Assembly: GCA_964471595.1 (NCBI GenBank)
Contig: CAYYGN010000013.1
Span: forward strand, 17,651 to 81,650
DNA from: JAGNXB01 sp964471595
Lineage (GTDB): Bacteria > Bacteroidota > Bacteroidia > Chitinophagales > Saprospiraceae
Direction of reading: 5' to 3'
DNA: 64,000 nt
The position numbers were made by a program, and so were the translations under genes. Of the stretch, positions 25,680 to 35,051 are shown piece after piece (the first letter of the stretch is position 1; every line of letters begins with the position of its first letter). The notes under the pieces were generated by a model. It was not told where the DNA came from and searched no databases. It saw only the letters and a program-made list of their open reading frames with translations.

Positions 25680-28487
25680 ATGGCCATACCCCATATTGCC
25701 CCGCCCGTCTCCGGCTCCCCCAGGAGCAGTGAAAATCCTGCCGGGACCTTTGCCTATATTGATGGTGTAGCCCATCCGTTCCAGCCCGGAGAGACGATCC
25801 TCCAGTTCCTGCGGAGGCACAAGGGCCAGGATTTCATACCTACCCTTTGCGATGCACCCAATCTGGAACCTTTCGGCTCCTGTCGCGTGTGCAGCGTGGA
25901 TGTGGCCTTGCAAGCCAATGGATCCGTGCGCTCGGTGGCCTCCTGTCATACGCCGATGGCCGCCGGGATGCATATCCAGCCTCACAGCAGCAATGTGCGG
26001 CGGTTGAGGCAGAATATTATCGAGTTGGTGCTCACCGATCACCCCCTGGACTGCCTGACCTGCGAAGCCAACGGAAATTGTGAACTCCAGGACGTAGCGG
26101 CCCAGGTGGGCATCCGCGAGGTCAGATATCCGGAGGGGGCCAACCACCTCGACAGAAAGAAGGACCTCAGTCACCCCTACATGGTGTCGGATCTCAGCAA
26201 ATGCATCAATTGCTACCGCTGTGTCAGAGCCTGCGATGAGGTACAGGGGCAGTTTGTCCTGAGTATGGCGGGACGCGGCTTTGACAGCCGGATCATCAAA
26301 GGGGCCGACCAGTCGTTTTTTGAAAGCGATTGCGTCAGTTGCGGAGCCTGTGCCCAGGCATGCCCCACCTCCGCCATTTCTGATGTTTACCAATCCAAAT
26401 CCATCCGGGCCACAGAGCGGACCCGTACGGTATGCACTTACTGCGGTGTCGGATGCAACCTCGAAGTGGCAAGTACCGGTAGCGAGATCCTCAGTATCCG
26501 GGCTCCTTATGATGCCGAAGTCAACCAGGGCCACACCTGTCTGAAGGGCCGGTATGCCTTCAAATTCTACGACCACCCCGACCGGCTGCGCACGCCCCTC
26601 GTGCGGAAGGACGGTGAGCTCCAACCGGCCACCTGGGATGAAGCTTACGACCATATCGCCGGGCGGCTGAACCGTATCCTCGAGGAGGACGGCCCCGATG
26701 CCATCGCCGGCATTTCTTCCGCCCGCGCTACCAATGAGGAGAATTACCTGATGCAGAAATTCATCCGGTCGGTCATCGGCACCAACAACATCGATTGTTG
26801 CGCGCGCGTGTGCCACTCCCCTACGGCGCTGGGCATGCAGCGGTCCTTCGGAACGGGGGCCGCTACCAATTCCGTCGAAGACATCAAGTACACGGACTGT
26901 ATCCTGGTGATCGGCGCCAACCCGACGGATGCCCACCCGGTGACCGGCGCCAAACTGAAACAATTTGCGATGAAGGGCAAACCTTCCATCGTCATTGATC
27001 CGAGGCGGACCGAGCTGGCCCGGTATGCCACTTACCATCTGGCCTTGCGCCCCGGGACCAATGTGGCCATGCTCAACATGTTCATGTACTATGTCATCGC
27101 CAATGATCTGGTGGATGAAAATTTCATTGATACGCGGACCGAAGGGTATCAGGAATTCCGTCAGCAGATCCTTGGTATTGATCTGGATGAGACAGAACGG
27201 GTGACCGGCGTGGACCGCCATTTGGTGGAAAAGGCGGCGGTCGCGTACGCTACTGCGCCCAACGCCATGTCCTTTCACGGTCTTGGGGTGACGGAACACA
27301 GTCAGGGTACGTTTACAGTGATGCAGATCGCGGATCTGGCCATGCTGACCGGAAATATCGGCCGGCGCGGGGTGGGTGTCAACCCGCTGCGCGGACAGAA
27401 CAACGTTCAGGGAGCGGCCGATATGGGTTGCCAGCCCCATCAGGGCGCCGGATATCTGGACGTCAGCCTGCCTGATGTGCTGGCCTTGTACGACAAACAC
27501 TACCAGGCGCCCCAGCCGAGAAAGCCGGGTAAAAAGATCCCCGAAATGTTTGATGCGGCCCTGGCCGGGCAGCTCAAGGCGCTATGGCTGATCGGCGAGG
27601 ATGTGGTCCAGACGGACCCCAACACCGCCAAGGTGATTCGCGCCCTCAGCCAACTGGACCTGTTGGTCGTCCAGGAGCTCTTCATGACCGAAACCGCCCG
27701 GATGGCCGATGTGGTGCTGCCCGCTTCTTCGTTCCTGGAAAAGAGCGGCACGTTTACCAATGCCGAGCGTCGCGTGCAACGGGTCAATGCCGTCATTCCG
27801 CCTTTGCCCGGTACCAAGCCCGACGGGCAGATCCTGGTGGACATCATGAACCGGATGGGTTATCCGCAACCCCCGTATACCGCTGACGGGGTCTTGGAAG
27901 AAATCAGCCGTGTGGTGCCCTTCTTTGCCGGGATCCGGTGGGAAGAACTCGGCGACAACGGCAAACAGTGGCCGGTGGCTCCCGACGGGACCGACACCGA
28001 GATCCTCCATACCGAAACCTTCCGGAGAGGCCGGGGTCATTTTGCCTTTTTCGATTGGAAAGAGACGGACGAACTGCAGGAAAACCGGAAGGACTACCCC
28101 TTCATCCTGACGACCAACCGGGAGCTGGAGCATTACAATTGCGGAGCCATGACCCGCAGGACCGGCAATGTGGACATCTTGACGGAAGACAGTCTCTTGA
28201 TCCATCCCGAAGATGCTGCTCAATACCAGATTGCCGATGGGGATATGGTTTGTGTCGAATCGCCACGGGGTAAAGTGGATATCCGGGCGCGAGTGACGGA
28301 CGAAGTGCGCACCGGTGTGTTGAGTACCACGTTCCATTTTCCCGAGATCATGGTGAACAACCTGACTTCCGACGAACACGACAGTGAGGCGCTTTGTCCC
28401 GAATACAAGGTCGTCGCTGTCAGGATCCGCAAAAGCCGTGGCCAATACAAAGAATCCGCCGTGGGATCACCGGGGATCAAAGACTAA
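25680..28487 (+). CDS. fdhF: Formate dehydrogenase molybdenum catalytic subunit (cysteine type)
   Basis: A 935-residue NuoG/FdsA-type protein that oxidises formate to CO2. Domains in order: plant-type [2Fe-2S] ferredoxin (CDAPNLEPFGSCRVC), His-Cys [4Fe-4S] motif (HPLDCLTCEANGNC), two [4Fe-4S] clusters (CINCYRCVRAC; CVSCGACAQACP), the proximal cluster (CTYCGVGCNLE with a later CLKGR), then the bis-MGD domain. The active-site motif is ARVCHSP, so the molybdenum ligand is Cys and not selenocysteine. The C-terminal dinucleotide-binding domain (NCGAMTRRTGN; FHFPEIMVNNLTSDE) is intact. The molybdopterin genes at 1-2661 would supply its cofactor. fdhD is not in the window. Confidence 0.92.
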   Translation: MAIPHIAPPVSGSPRSSENPAGTFAYIDGVAHPFQPGETILQFLRRHKGQDFIPTLCDAPNLEPFGSCRVCSVDVALQANGSVRSVASCHTPMAAGMHIQPHSSNVRRLRQNIIELVLTDHPLDCLTCEANGNCELQDVAAQVGIREVRYPEGANHLDRKKDLSHPYMVSDLSKCINCYRCVRACDEVQGQFVLSMAGRGFDSRIIKGADQSFFESDCVSCGACAQACPTSAISDVYQSKSIRATERTRTVCTYCGVGCNLEVASTGSEILSIRAPYDAEVNQGHTCLKGRYAFKFYDHPDRLRTPLVRKDGELQPATWDEAYDHIAGRLNRILEEDGPDAIAGISSARATNEENYLMQKFIRSVIGTNNIDCCARVCHSPTALGMQRSFGTGAATNSVEDIKYTDCILVIGANPTDAHPVTGAKLKQFAMKGKPSIVIDPRRTELARYATYHLALRPGTNVAMLNMFMYYVIANDLVDENFIDTRTEGYQEFRQQILGIDLDETERVTGVDRHLVEKAAVAYATAPNAMSFHGLGVTEHSQGTFTVMQIADLAMLTGNIGRRGVGVNPLRGQNNVQGAADMGCQPHQGAGYLDVSLPDVLALYDKHYQAPQPRKPGKKIPEMFDAALAGQLKALWLIGEDVVQTDPNTAKVIRALSQLDLLVVQELFMTETARMADVVLPASSFLEKSGTFTNAERRVQRVNAVIPPLPGTKPDGQILVDIMNRMGYPQPPYTADGVLEEISRVVPFFAGIRWEELGDNGKQWPVAPDGTDTEILHTETFRRGRGHFAFFDWKETDELQENRKDYPFILTTNRELEHYNCGAMTRRTGNVDILTEDSLLIHPEDAAQYQIADGDMVCVESPRGKVDIRARVTDEVRTGVLSTTFHFPEIMVNNLTSDEHDSEALCPEYKVVAVRIRKSRGQYKESAVGSPGIKD

Positions 28488-28594
28488 CCCATAGCTGGTT
28501 TCCAACCCGGTGGCATCGTGCATGTCAATATGATAAGACCCATCCCTTCCGGCATGCCTGACCCCGGGCATTCCGGGCGTTCTCTCTTCCTCGC

Positions 28595-31312
28595 ATGGGC
28601 ATGATACGCACGCCTGACCAACGCCTTCGGGTGTTTATCAGCTCAACCATCAAGGAGATGGCCGCCGAGCGGAAGGCGGCACGGGAAGCGGTTGCCTCCC
28701 TCCACCTCACGCCGGTGTATTTCGAAATGGGCGCCCGCCCTCATCCACCCCGTGAACTTTACAAAGCTTACCTCGAGCAAAGCCACATATTCGTCGGTAT
28801 ATACGGGGCGAGTTACGGTTGGATCGGTCCCGGCATGGATATCTCCGGTCTGGAAGACGAATACCGGCTATCGGCGGGGAAGCCCCGGCTGATTTATGTG
28901 AAAAAGACGGCGGGGGATAGGGATGAAAAACTGAAAAAACTGCTGGCGGACATGGAGACCCAGCATGCCTCCTGTTACCAGTATTTTTCCCAACCGGAAG
29001 AACTGGCGGGTCTTCTGGCCAATGATCTGGCCGTTTTTTTGTCCGAGCAGGTTCAAGCCGGTCTTGAACCTGCCCGGGAAGAGCCGGCTCCGGTGCCATC
29101 GCCTTTGCCCGCTCCTCCCGGCCGGCTGATCGGACGGGATCAGGAACTGGCGGAACTATGCCGGCTGCTGCTGGCCGACGACGTGCGTCTCGTGTCCATC
29201 ACCGGGACCGGCGGCACGGGCAAAACCCATTTGGCCATCGAAGCGGCCTCCAGGTTGGAACCGCATTTCCCGGATGGCATTCACTTCGTTACTTTGGGTA
29301 CGCTCCGCGACCCGGAGGAACTTTTCCCTTCCATCGCCCGTCAAACCGGGATTTTCGATAGTGGCATGCAACCGCTGCAGGAAACGATGGTCAGGCATTT
29401 TGCCCGCCACAAATCGCTGCTGCTGCTCGACAATTTCGAACACATCCTGCCCGCAGCTCCGGCCCTGGCGGGTCTGACCCTCCATTGCCCAGACCTCAAG
29501 GTCCTTGTGACCAGCCGGGCCCCGCTGCACGTCCGGGGTGAACAGTTGTTTCCCCTTTCTTCTCTTCCCGTTCCGGCGCCGGCACCCGTTTCCGACACGC
29601 AATCCCTGCTCGGCGTTCCTTCGGTGCAACTCTTCATTCAAAGAGCCCGGGAAGTCCATCCGGCCCTATCCCTGGACCCGGAAAACATCCATGCCATCGG
29701 CGAAATTTGCCGGCGGCTTGACGGTCTGCCTCTCGCCATCGAACTGGCCGCTCATCGCACCCGGATTTTGACGCCATCCGCCATGCTTCGTCGCATGGAC
29801 CGAGTCCTGGACACACTGCGTCACGGTCAGCAAGACATGCCCGAACGCCATCAGACACTGAGGGCGGCGATCGCCTGGAGTTACCAATTGCTGGATGAAG
29901 GAACCCGCCGGATGTTTGCCCGGCTGGCGGTATGCAATGGAGGCTGGAGCCTGGAAGCGGCTGAAGCATTCGCCGGCGAACCAGGTAGTGATACCATCGC
30001 CCGATTGGAGGCATTGGTGGATCAGGGCCTCGTGCAAACTCTCCCCCAAACAGCCGAGCCGTATTTTACCATGTTTCTCGCCATTCGCGAGTTTGCCCTC
30101 GAAGAACTGGAGCGCATCGGCGAAAACGATACGCAGCGGGACGCACATGCCCGGTATTACACAGCGTTTGTCCGCGAGATGGAACCATACTCCTGGAAAC
30201 CCCAGCGCGTGTTGTGGTTTTCACGGGTCCAACGCGAGTACGCCAATATCCGCGATGCTTTTGCCTTCCTCCTGCAAAAAAGGGACTTCCAGACGGCCTG
30301 GCAGGTAGCTGCATCATTGGGCCTTTACTGGATTACCATGGGCAAGCTGAGCGAAGCCATCCATTGGATCAGCGATGCCGGAATCAATTCCCGACCCCGG
30401 GCGGGAGAGGACCTTCGTTCAGGTATAGACCCGGTGGTCAGAGCTGCCGCCTTTCGCACCAGCGGCATGGTCCACTTCTTTTCGGCGGATTTCGCCCGGG
30501 CCCTGGAAGACCTCCAGGAAAGCGTACGCCTGTTTACAGATGCCGGCGATGAATTGAATATGGCCCGGTCCCTCAGTTACTATGCCGTCGTTTCCATCAG
30601 TGCCGGCAACAACAAAGCCAGTGATTGCTTCCAGCAGGCCATCCGGCTCGGGCAGCGATACGATGACACCTATTCCATCGTCGTGTCTTCGACATTCCTG
30701 TCGGAGGTTATGCTGGCCTGCCGGGATCCGCAAGGCGCTCTGAAACTCGTGATGGAAGCGCTCGATCGCTGCCGGCAGGAAGGAGACCTTTTCCTGTTGG
30801 CCATGGTCTTGCTGCAAGCCGGCAACATCCATCTGACGCTCACCGAATACCGCATCGCATCGGAATATTACCAGGAAGGCCTGGACATTCACAAGGCCTT
30901 TCCTCTCGGACCTTCGGTAGGGTGGTTTTACATGGGGATGGGCTTCTGCCGCTTGATGGAAGGTGAAATCGACGAGGGTCGGGCGCATTTCCTCCAGGGA
31001 TTGGCGATCGGCAGGGAGTCGGGCGATCTTTCCGACATCATAGGAGGATTGATCGGCATGGGATGTACAGTTTTTTCCCAGGGAGATGCCGCCAAAGCAG
31101 CTCGTTTGCTGGGTGCGGCAGAATCCCTTATCCAAAAGTCCGGCTACCAATTGTGGTGTTCCACTGCCGTCATGGACGAATGGCTGCGGCTAGCATTGAA
31201 TAAGGCCCATGATCAGGAATGGATGGACAAGGAAATGGATTCCGGAAAGCGTTGGACCACCGAAAGAGCCATGGAGGAGGCTTTTTTCGTTCCATCCGGT
31301 GAACCGGCATAG
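28595..31312 (+). CDS. DUF4062 - NB-ARC-like NTPase - TPR (STAND) protein
   Basis: A 905-residue three-part protein with no signal peptide. Residues about 10-155 are DUF4062 (RVFISSTIKEMAAER; HIFVGIYGASYGWI), a TIR-like fold domain. A Pro-rich linker (160-178) leads to a STAND ATPase: Walker A TGTGGTGKT (203-211), Walker B LLLLDNFEHIL (~284), sensor VLVTSRAP (~303) and GLPLAIELAAH. Residues about 540-880 are helical TPR-like repeats. There is no DNA-binding domain. The layout resembles sensors that oligomerise after ligand binding, including some defence NTPases, but the role here is unknown. Start could be Met3 (28601). It stands alone before a TonB receptor. Confidence 0.85.
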   Translation: MGMIRTPDQRLRVFISSTIKEMAAERKAAREAVASLHLTPVYFEMGARPHPPRELYKAYLEQSHIFVGIYGASYGWIGPGMDISGLEDEYRLSAGKPRLIYVKKTAGDRDEKLKKLLADMETQHASCYQYFSQPEELAGLLANDLAVFLSEQVQAGLEPAREEPAPVPSPLPAPPGRLIGRDQELAELCRLLLADDVRLVSITGTGGTGKTHLAIEAASRLEPHFPDGIHFVTLGTLRDPEELFPSIARQTGIFDSGMQPLQETMVRHFARHKSLLLLDNFEHILPAAPALAGLTLHCPDLKVLVTSRAPLHVRGEQLFPLSSLPVPAPAPVSDTQSLLGVPSVQLFIQRAREVHPALSLDPENIHAIGEICRRLDGLPLAIELAAHRTRILTPSAMLRRMDRVLDTLRHGQQDMPERHQTLRAAIAWSYQLLDEGTRRMFARLAVCNGGWSLEAAEAFAGEPGSDTIARLEALVDQGLVQTLPQTAEPYFTMFLAIREFALEELERIGENDTQRDAHARYYTAFVREMEPYSWKPQRVLWFSRVQREYANIRDAFAFLLQKRDFQTAWQVAASLGLYWITMGKLSEAIHWISDAGINSRPRAGEDLRSGIDPVVRAAAFRTSGMVHFFSADFARALEDLQESVRLFTDAGDELNMARSLSYYAVVSISAGNNKASDCFQQAIRLGQRYDDTYSIVVSSTFLSEVMLACRDPQGALKLVMEALDRCRQEGDLFLLAMVLLQAGNIHLTLTEYRIASEYYQEGLDIHKAFPLGPSVGWFYMGMGFCRLMEGEIDEGRAHFLQGLAIGRESGDLSDIIGGLIGMGCTVFSQGDAAKAARLLGAAESLIQKSGYQLWCSTAVMDEWLRLALNKAHDQEWMDKEMDSGKRWTTERAMEEAFFVPSGEPA

Positions 31313-31336
31313 TGTTCGTCCCGTTACACCCTACCT

Positions 31337-33769
31337 ATGGATTTGTTGACCGATGCCTCTCCCCGTGGAAATGGCCGTGAAAGCTTTTGCCGTCTCCTTG
31401 CCCCGGTGCTTTTGCTCACCGGGTTTTTCCTGTCGGGACCGGCCGGGATCTTCGCCCAAAGCGATCCTGACCTGAGGATCAGGGGCCAGGTCCTTACGAC
31501 CGGCGGGGAGACGGTCGAATTCGCCACCGTCATGTTGCTCAACCCTGTGGATGGAGCCCTGCTGTCAGGGACCACCACCGACAGTGAAGGAAGATTCGAC
31601 CTGGTTGCGGCTCCCGGCGATTATCGCCTGGAAGTCCGGTTTCTGGGCATGTTGCCGACCGTGCTGGACCGTGTGCAGGCTTCTGGGGGCGATGTGGACC
31701 TGGGGACCATCATCCTCCGGGAAGACCGCCAATTGCTGGAAGAAGTCGTGGTCAGCACCGAGCGATCCCACATGGAATTCAAGCTCGACAAACGGGTCTT
31801 CAATGTCGGCTCCGATCTGGCGAGCACAGGGTCCAGTGCCCTGGAAGTCCTCAATCAGATCCCTTCCGTTGTAGTCAGTATGGAAGGGCAGGTGAGCCTG
31901 CGCGGAAGCGCCGGGGTGCAGATCCTGATCAACGGCAAACCATCGGTGCTGGCGAGTGCCGAAGGCAAGGCGCTGGGCAGCATCACGGCCGACATGATCG
32001 AACGCATAGAGGTCATCACCAACCCTTCGGCCAAGTACGAAGCGGAAGGATCATCAGGCATCATCAATATCGTGCTGAAGAAAGAGGAAAAGAAAGGGCT
32101 GAACGGATCGGTGTCCGTCAATGCCGGGATGCCGGACAACCACAGCGCGGGTTTGAGTGTCAGTCGCCGTACCGATCATTTCAATCTGTTCAGCCAACTG
32201 GGGGCGGGATACCGGTCTGTACCTACGGATACCCGCAACATCAACAACGATATTTCCGCCGGCACCATCGTCCGCAGTACGGGTCGCGATTACCGGAAGG
32301 AGCAGTTCTATACGGTCATATTGGGAACGGATTACCACATCGATCCCAGGAATGTGGTCACATTGTCCGGCAACTTCACCTATGAAATCGAGGATCAGCC
32401 CTCGCAGAACAATTTTGAACTGGTAGACCAGACAGGAATGGTCATCAGCGACTGGAAAAGGAGGGAGGAGACCTATGCCATCAATCCCAAATGGCAATAC
32501 GATCTCCAGTACAAAAAATCATTTGCCGACCACAAGGAGCACACCCTTCAGGCCAGCGCCATGGGCAATTTTTTCGGCAAAGACCAGTCGTCCGAATTTT
32601 TCAATACCACCCTTTCGGGTAGCCGTCCGGACGGGCAGCAGGAGACGCGTACCGATTTCGGAGAGACGCGTTATTCTTTTCATCTGGATTATACCCGGCC
32701 CTTTGGAGAAAAGGTGCGCACCGAAGCCGGGGTCCAGTATGTGTTGAACGAGGTTTCCAACGATTTTGCCGTCCTCGACCTGATCGATGGCGAATGGATG
32801 GAAAACGCGTCGTTCACGAATGTTTTTCAGTGGAAGCAGGGCGTACTGGGCGCTTATGCCACGGGGTCCTGGGAAGGAGCCCGTTGGGGCATCAAGGGTG
32901 GATTGCGGATTGAACATACGGATTTGCACACCAGACTGGTCCAGACCCAGGAACGCAATGACCGTTCCTTCGCCAACCTTTTCCCCTCCCTGCATGCCAG
33001 TTATAAATACAATGACCGGCTCTCCTTTCAGGCGGGATATTCGCGCCGGATTTTCAGACCCCGGTTGTGGGATTTGAATCCCTTTTTCAACATCCGGAAT
33101 GATTTTTCCATTCGCACCGGAAACCCGGACCTCAAACCTCAGTTTACCGATGCCTTTGAATGGACCGGTGTGTGGATCACCGACCGTTGGTCATCCAATG
33201 CGAGTCTGTATTTCCGGCATACTAAGGATGTCGTTGAAAGGGTGCTTTCCGTACAGGACAATGTGAGTGTGACAATGCCGGTAAACATCGGCACGGATGC
33301 GACGACCGGCGCCGAAGTGAATGTAAAATATTCGCCCTCATCCTGGCTTTCAGTCAATGGTGATTTCAATTACAACCTGTTTCGCCAAAGGGGGGAATTT
33401 GAAGGCAATTCGTTTGACTTCGACGCCGAACGCTGGTTTTCACGCATGATGGCCAAAGTGAAAATGCCCTTCGATATTGAAGCCGAAGTGTCCTGGGAAT
33501 ATCAATCCGGATACCGCAACGTCCAGCAGCAGATTTCTCCTTATTCGCTGGTCAATGTCGGTTTGCGCAAAAAAATGCTCAACGGAAAAGGGGTCGTCAA
33601 TTTGAGTGTGCGCGATCTCTTTGTCACCCGTATTCAGGAGAGCATCACGGACCAGCCCGACTTCCATGTTTACGGTTGGTCCCGAAGAGGACGATTTGTC
33701 ACCCTCGGATTCAGCTACGGCTTCGGCAAGGGGGAGGCCATGGTGTTCTCGGGGGGTCGCCGGCATTAA
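31337..33769 (+). CDS. TonB-dependent receptor-like outer membrane beta-barrel protein
   Basis: 810 residues. A signal peptide region (LLAPVLLLTGFFLSGPAGIFAQ) is followed by a carboxypeptidase-regulatory-like domain (residues about 45-130: IRGQVLTTGGETVEFATVML; DSEGRFDLVAAPGDYRL). A plug domain follows (VLNQIPSVVVSMEGQVSLRG; VQILINGKPS; IERIEVITNPSAKYEAEGSS) and then a large barrel of the outer-membrane beta-barrel-3 type. It is typical of Bacteroidota peptide or metal-chelate transporters without an adjacent SusD, so it is not a SusCD polysaccharide system. The substrate is not deducible. It ends 57 bp before the LOG gene. Confidence 0.88.
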   Translation: MDLLTDASPRGNGRESFCRLLAPVLLLTGFFLSGPAGIFAQSDPDLRIRGQVLTTGGETVEFATVMLLNPVDGALLSGTTTDSEGRFDLVAAPGDYRLEVRFLGMLPTVLDRVQASGGDVDLGTIILREDRQLLEEVVVSTERSHMEFKLDKRVFNVGSDLASTGSSALEVLNQIPSVVVSMEGQVSLRGSAGVQILINGKPSVLASAEGKALGSITADMIERIEVITNPSAKYEAEGSSGIINIVLKKEEKKGLNGSVSVNAGMPDNHSAGLSVSRRTDHFNLFSQLGAGYRSVPTDTRNINNDISAGTIVRSTGRDYRKEQFYTVILGTDYHIDPRNVVTLSGNFTYEIEDQPSQNNFELVDQTGMVISDWKRREETYAINPKWQYDLQYKKSFADHKEHTLQASAMGNFFGKDQSSEFFNTTLSGSRPDGQQETRTDFGETRYSFHLDYTRPFGEKVRTEAGVQYVLNEVSNDFAVLDLIDGEWMENASFTNVFQWKQGVLGAYATGSWEGARWGIKGGLRIEHTDLHTRLVQTQERNDRSFANLFPSLHASYKYNDRLSFQAGYSRRIFRPRLWDLNPFFNIRNDFSIRTGNPDLKPQFTDAFEWTGVWITDRWSSNASLYFRHTKDVVERVLSVQDNVSVTMPVNIGTDATTGAEVNVKYSPSSWLSVNGDFNYNLFRQRGEFEGNSFDFDAERWFSRMMAKVKMPFDIEAEVSWEYQSGYRNVQQQISPYSLVNVGLRKKMLNGKGVVNLSVRDLFVTRIQESITDQPDFHVYGWSRRGRFVTLGFSYGFGKGEAMVFSGGRRH

Positions 33770-33814
33770 GGACGTGTAGGGCCCGATTCATCGTTCAAGA
33801 AACAGGCCATTGCC

Positions 33815-33822
33815 TACCTTCG
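33815..33822 (+). promoter_or_regulatory. -7 box TACCTTCG of the LOG gene
   Basis: Followed by exactly 4 nt (GCCT) and the GTG at 33827. It supports a leaderless GTG start. Confidence 0.5.
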
Positions 33823-33826
33823 GCCT

Positions 33827-34621
33827 GTGGATGCCGCCTCCCCGCCGCCTTTCGATCGCCGTTTTCTGGATGGCCCCCGGGCCCGGTGGGCCGAACTGGG
33901 ATTTGCCTTCCGGGTGTTCTTCCAGTTCATCAAAGGATTCCGCGCCCTGCACTTTGTAGGGCCGTGCATCACGGTTTTCGGGTCGGCCAGGTTTCACGAG
34001 GATCATCCCTACTACGCCCTCGCCCGGGAGATGGGCCGGCAGATTGCGACGCATGGACTGACCACCATGACCGGCGGCGGCCCCGGGATCATGGAAGCGG
34101 CCAACCGCGGCGCCTGGGAATCCGGAGGGCGCTCCATCGGTTGCAACATCCATCTGCCGGCCGAGCAGGCGCCCAATCGCTACATGCACAAATGGGTAAC
34201 GCTGCGGCATTTCTTCGTCCGCAAGTTTCTCCTCCTCAAATATTCCTACGGATTTGTGGTATTTCCGGGCGGATTTGGCACCATGGACGAATTGTTCGAA
34301 ACAGCCACCCTGGTCCAGACCGGTGTCATTGACGGGTTCCCCATCGCCATCATCGGCACGGAATATTTCCGTTGCCTGGAAACCCTGCTGCTGGCCATGG
34401 TCCGGGAGGGCACCATCCGCCAGGAGGACGTGGACCGGTTTTTCATCACCGATGAACCCGCCAAAGCCATGGCCTGGCTGATGACCCATGTGGAAGTCCA
34501 CCGCCGCCGGCCCAGACCATCGTGGATATTGTTGGAAAAGGCCGAAAACGGCAATCCGCACCCTCCCCCATCCTCTGAAGGAAAGGACAAGGAGCCTCTG
34601 TCACCCTACCATAATGCATAA
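33827..34621 (+). CDS. LOG-family nucleotide phosphoribohydrolase (TIGR00730), GTG start
   Basis: A Rossmann-fold protein of the LONELY GUY/YgdH family, which cleaves nucleoside 5'-monophosphates to base and ribose 5-phosphate. Diagnostic motifs are GGGPGIMEAANRGAW (substrate loop) and PGGFGTMDELFE (PGGxGTxxE catalytic signature). The 264-residue length includes an N-terminal extension and a disordered C-terminal tail (PHPPPSSEGKDKE). The GTG start is set by the promoter box 4 nt upstream. A VOC gene follows after 3 bp and is likely co-transcribed. Confidence 0.9.
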   Translation: MDAASPPPFDRRFLDGPRARWAELGFAFRVFFQFIKGFRALHFVGPCITVFGSARFHEDHPYYALAREMGRQIATHGLTTMTGGGPGIMEAANRGAWESGGRSIGCNIHLPAEQAPNRYMHKWVTLRHFFVRKFLLLKYSYGFVVFPGGFGTMDELFETATLVQTGVIDGFPIAIIGTEYFRCLETLLLAMVREGTIRQEDVDRFFITDEPAKAMAWLMTHVEVHRRRPRPSWILLEKAENGNPHPPPSSEGKDKEPLSPYHNA

Positions 34622-34624
34622 CCC

Positions 34625-35041
34625 ATGAAAAAACGCGTCACCGGCATAGGCGGCATATTTTTCAAATGCAGGGATCCGGAAATGATCAAATCCTGGTATC
34701 GCCAACACCTCGGTCTGCAGACCGACCAATACGGCGCCTGTTTTGAATGGAGGCACAGCGACCGGCCGGACAGAAAGGGCTTCCTCCAATGGAGTCCCTT
34801 CAAGGAAGACACCTCATATTTCGCTCCTTCCGGGCGGGAATTCATGATCAATTACCGGGTGCATGACCTGGAGGCATTGGTGCGCACATTGCGGGAGGAA
34901 GGCGTCACGATCGTGGACGAGATCGAGACCTTTTCCTATGGCAAATTTGTCCATATCCTGGATCCCGAAGGCAACAAAATCGAGTTGTGGGAGCCGGAGG
35001 ACGAGGTGTATGACGAGATAGCCGGACCCCGCACCTGCTGA
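34625..35041 (+). CDS. VOC family protein (second copy)
   Basis: A 138-residue glyoxalase-fold protein. It opens VTGIGGIFFKCRDPEMIKSWYRQHLG and closes VHILDPEGNKIELWEPED, where the final Glu is the usual metal ligand. It is more like the PhnB/YdfO-type uncharacterised VOC proteins than glyoxalase I and is not a close match to the VOC protein at 2790. The 3-bp gap after the LOG gene suggests one transcript. Confidence 0.85.
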   Translation: MKKRVTGIGGIFFKCRDPEMIKSWYRQHLGLQTDQYGACFEWRHSDRPDRKGFLQWSPFKEDTSYFAPSGREFMINYRVHDLEALVRTLREEGVTIVDEIETFSYGKFVHILDPEGNKIELWEPEDEVYDEIAGPRTC

Positions 35042-35051
35042 GGCTTGCCGG

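Noticed and set aside
25680..28487. Possible selenocysteine in the formate dehydrogenase
   Set aside because: The active-site codon region reads Cys (ARVCHSP) and no in-frame TGA interrupts the gene.
31337..33769. SusC of a polysaccharide utilisation locus
   Set aside because: No SusD or glycoside hydrolase is adjacent, and the barrel is of the shorter outer-membrane beta-barrel-3 type.
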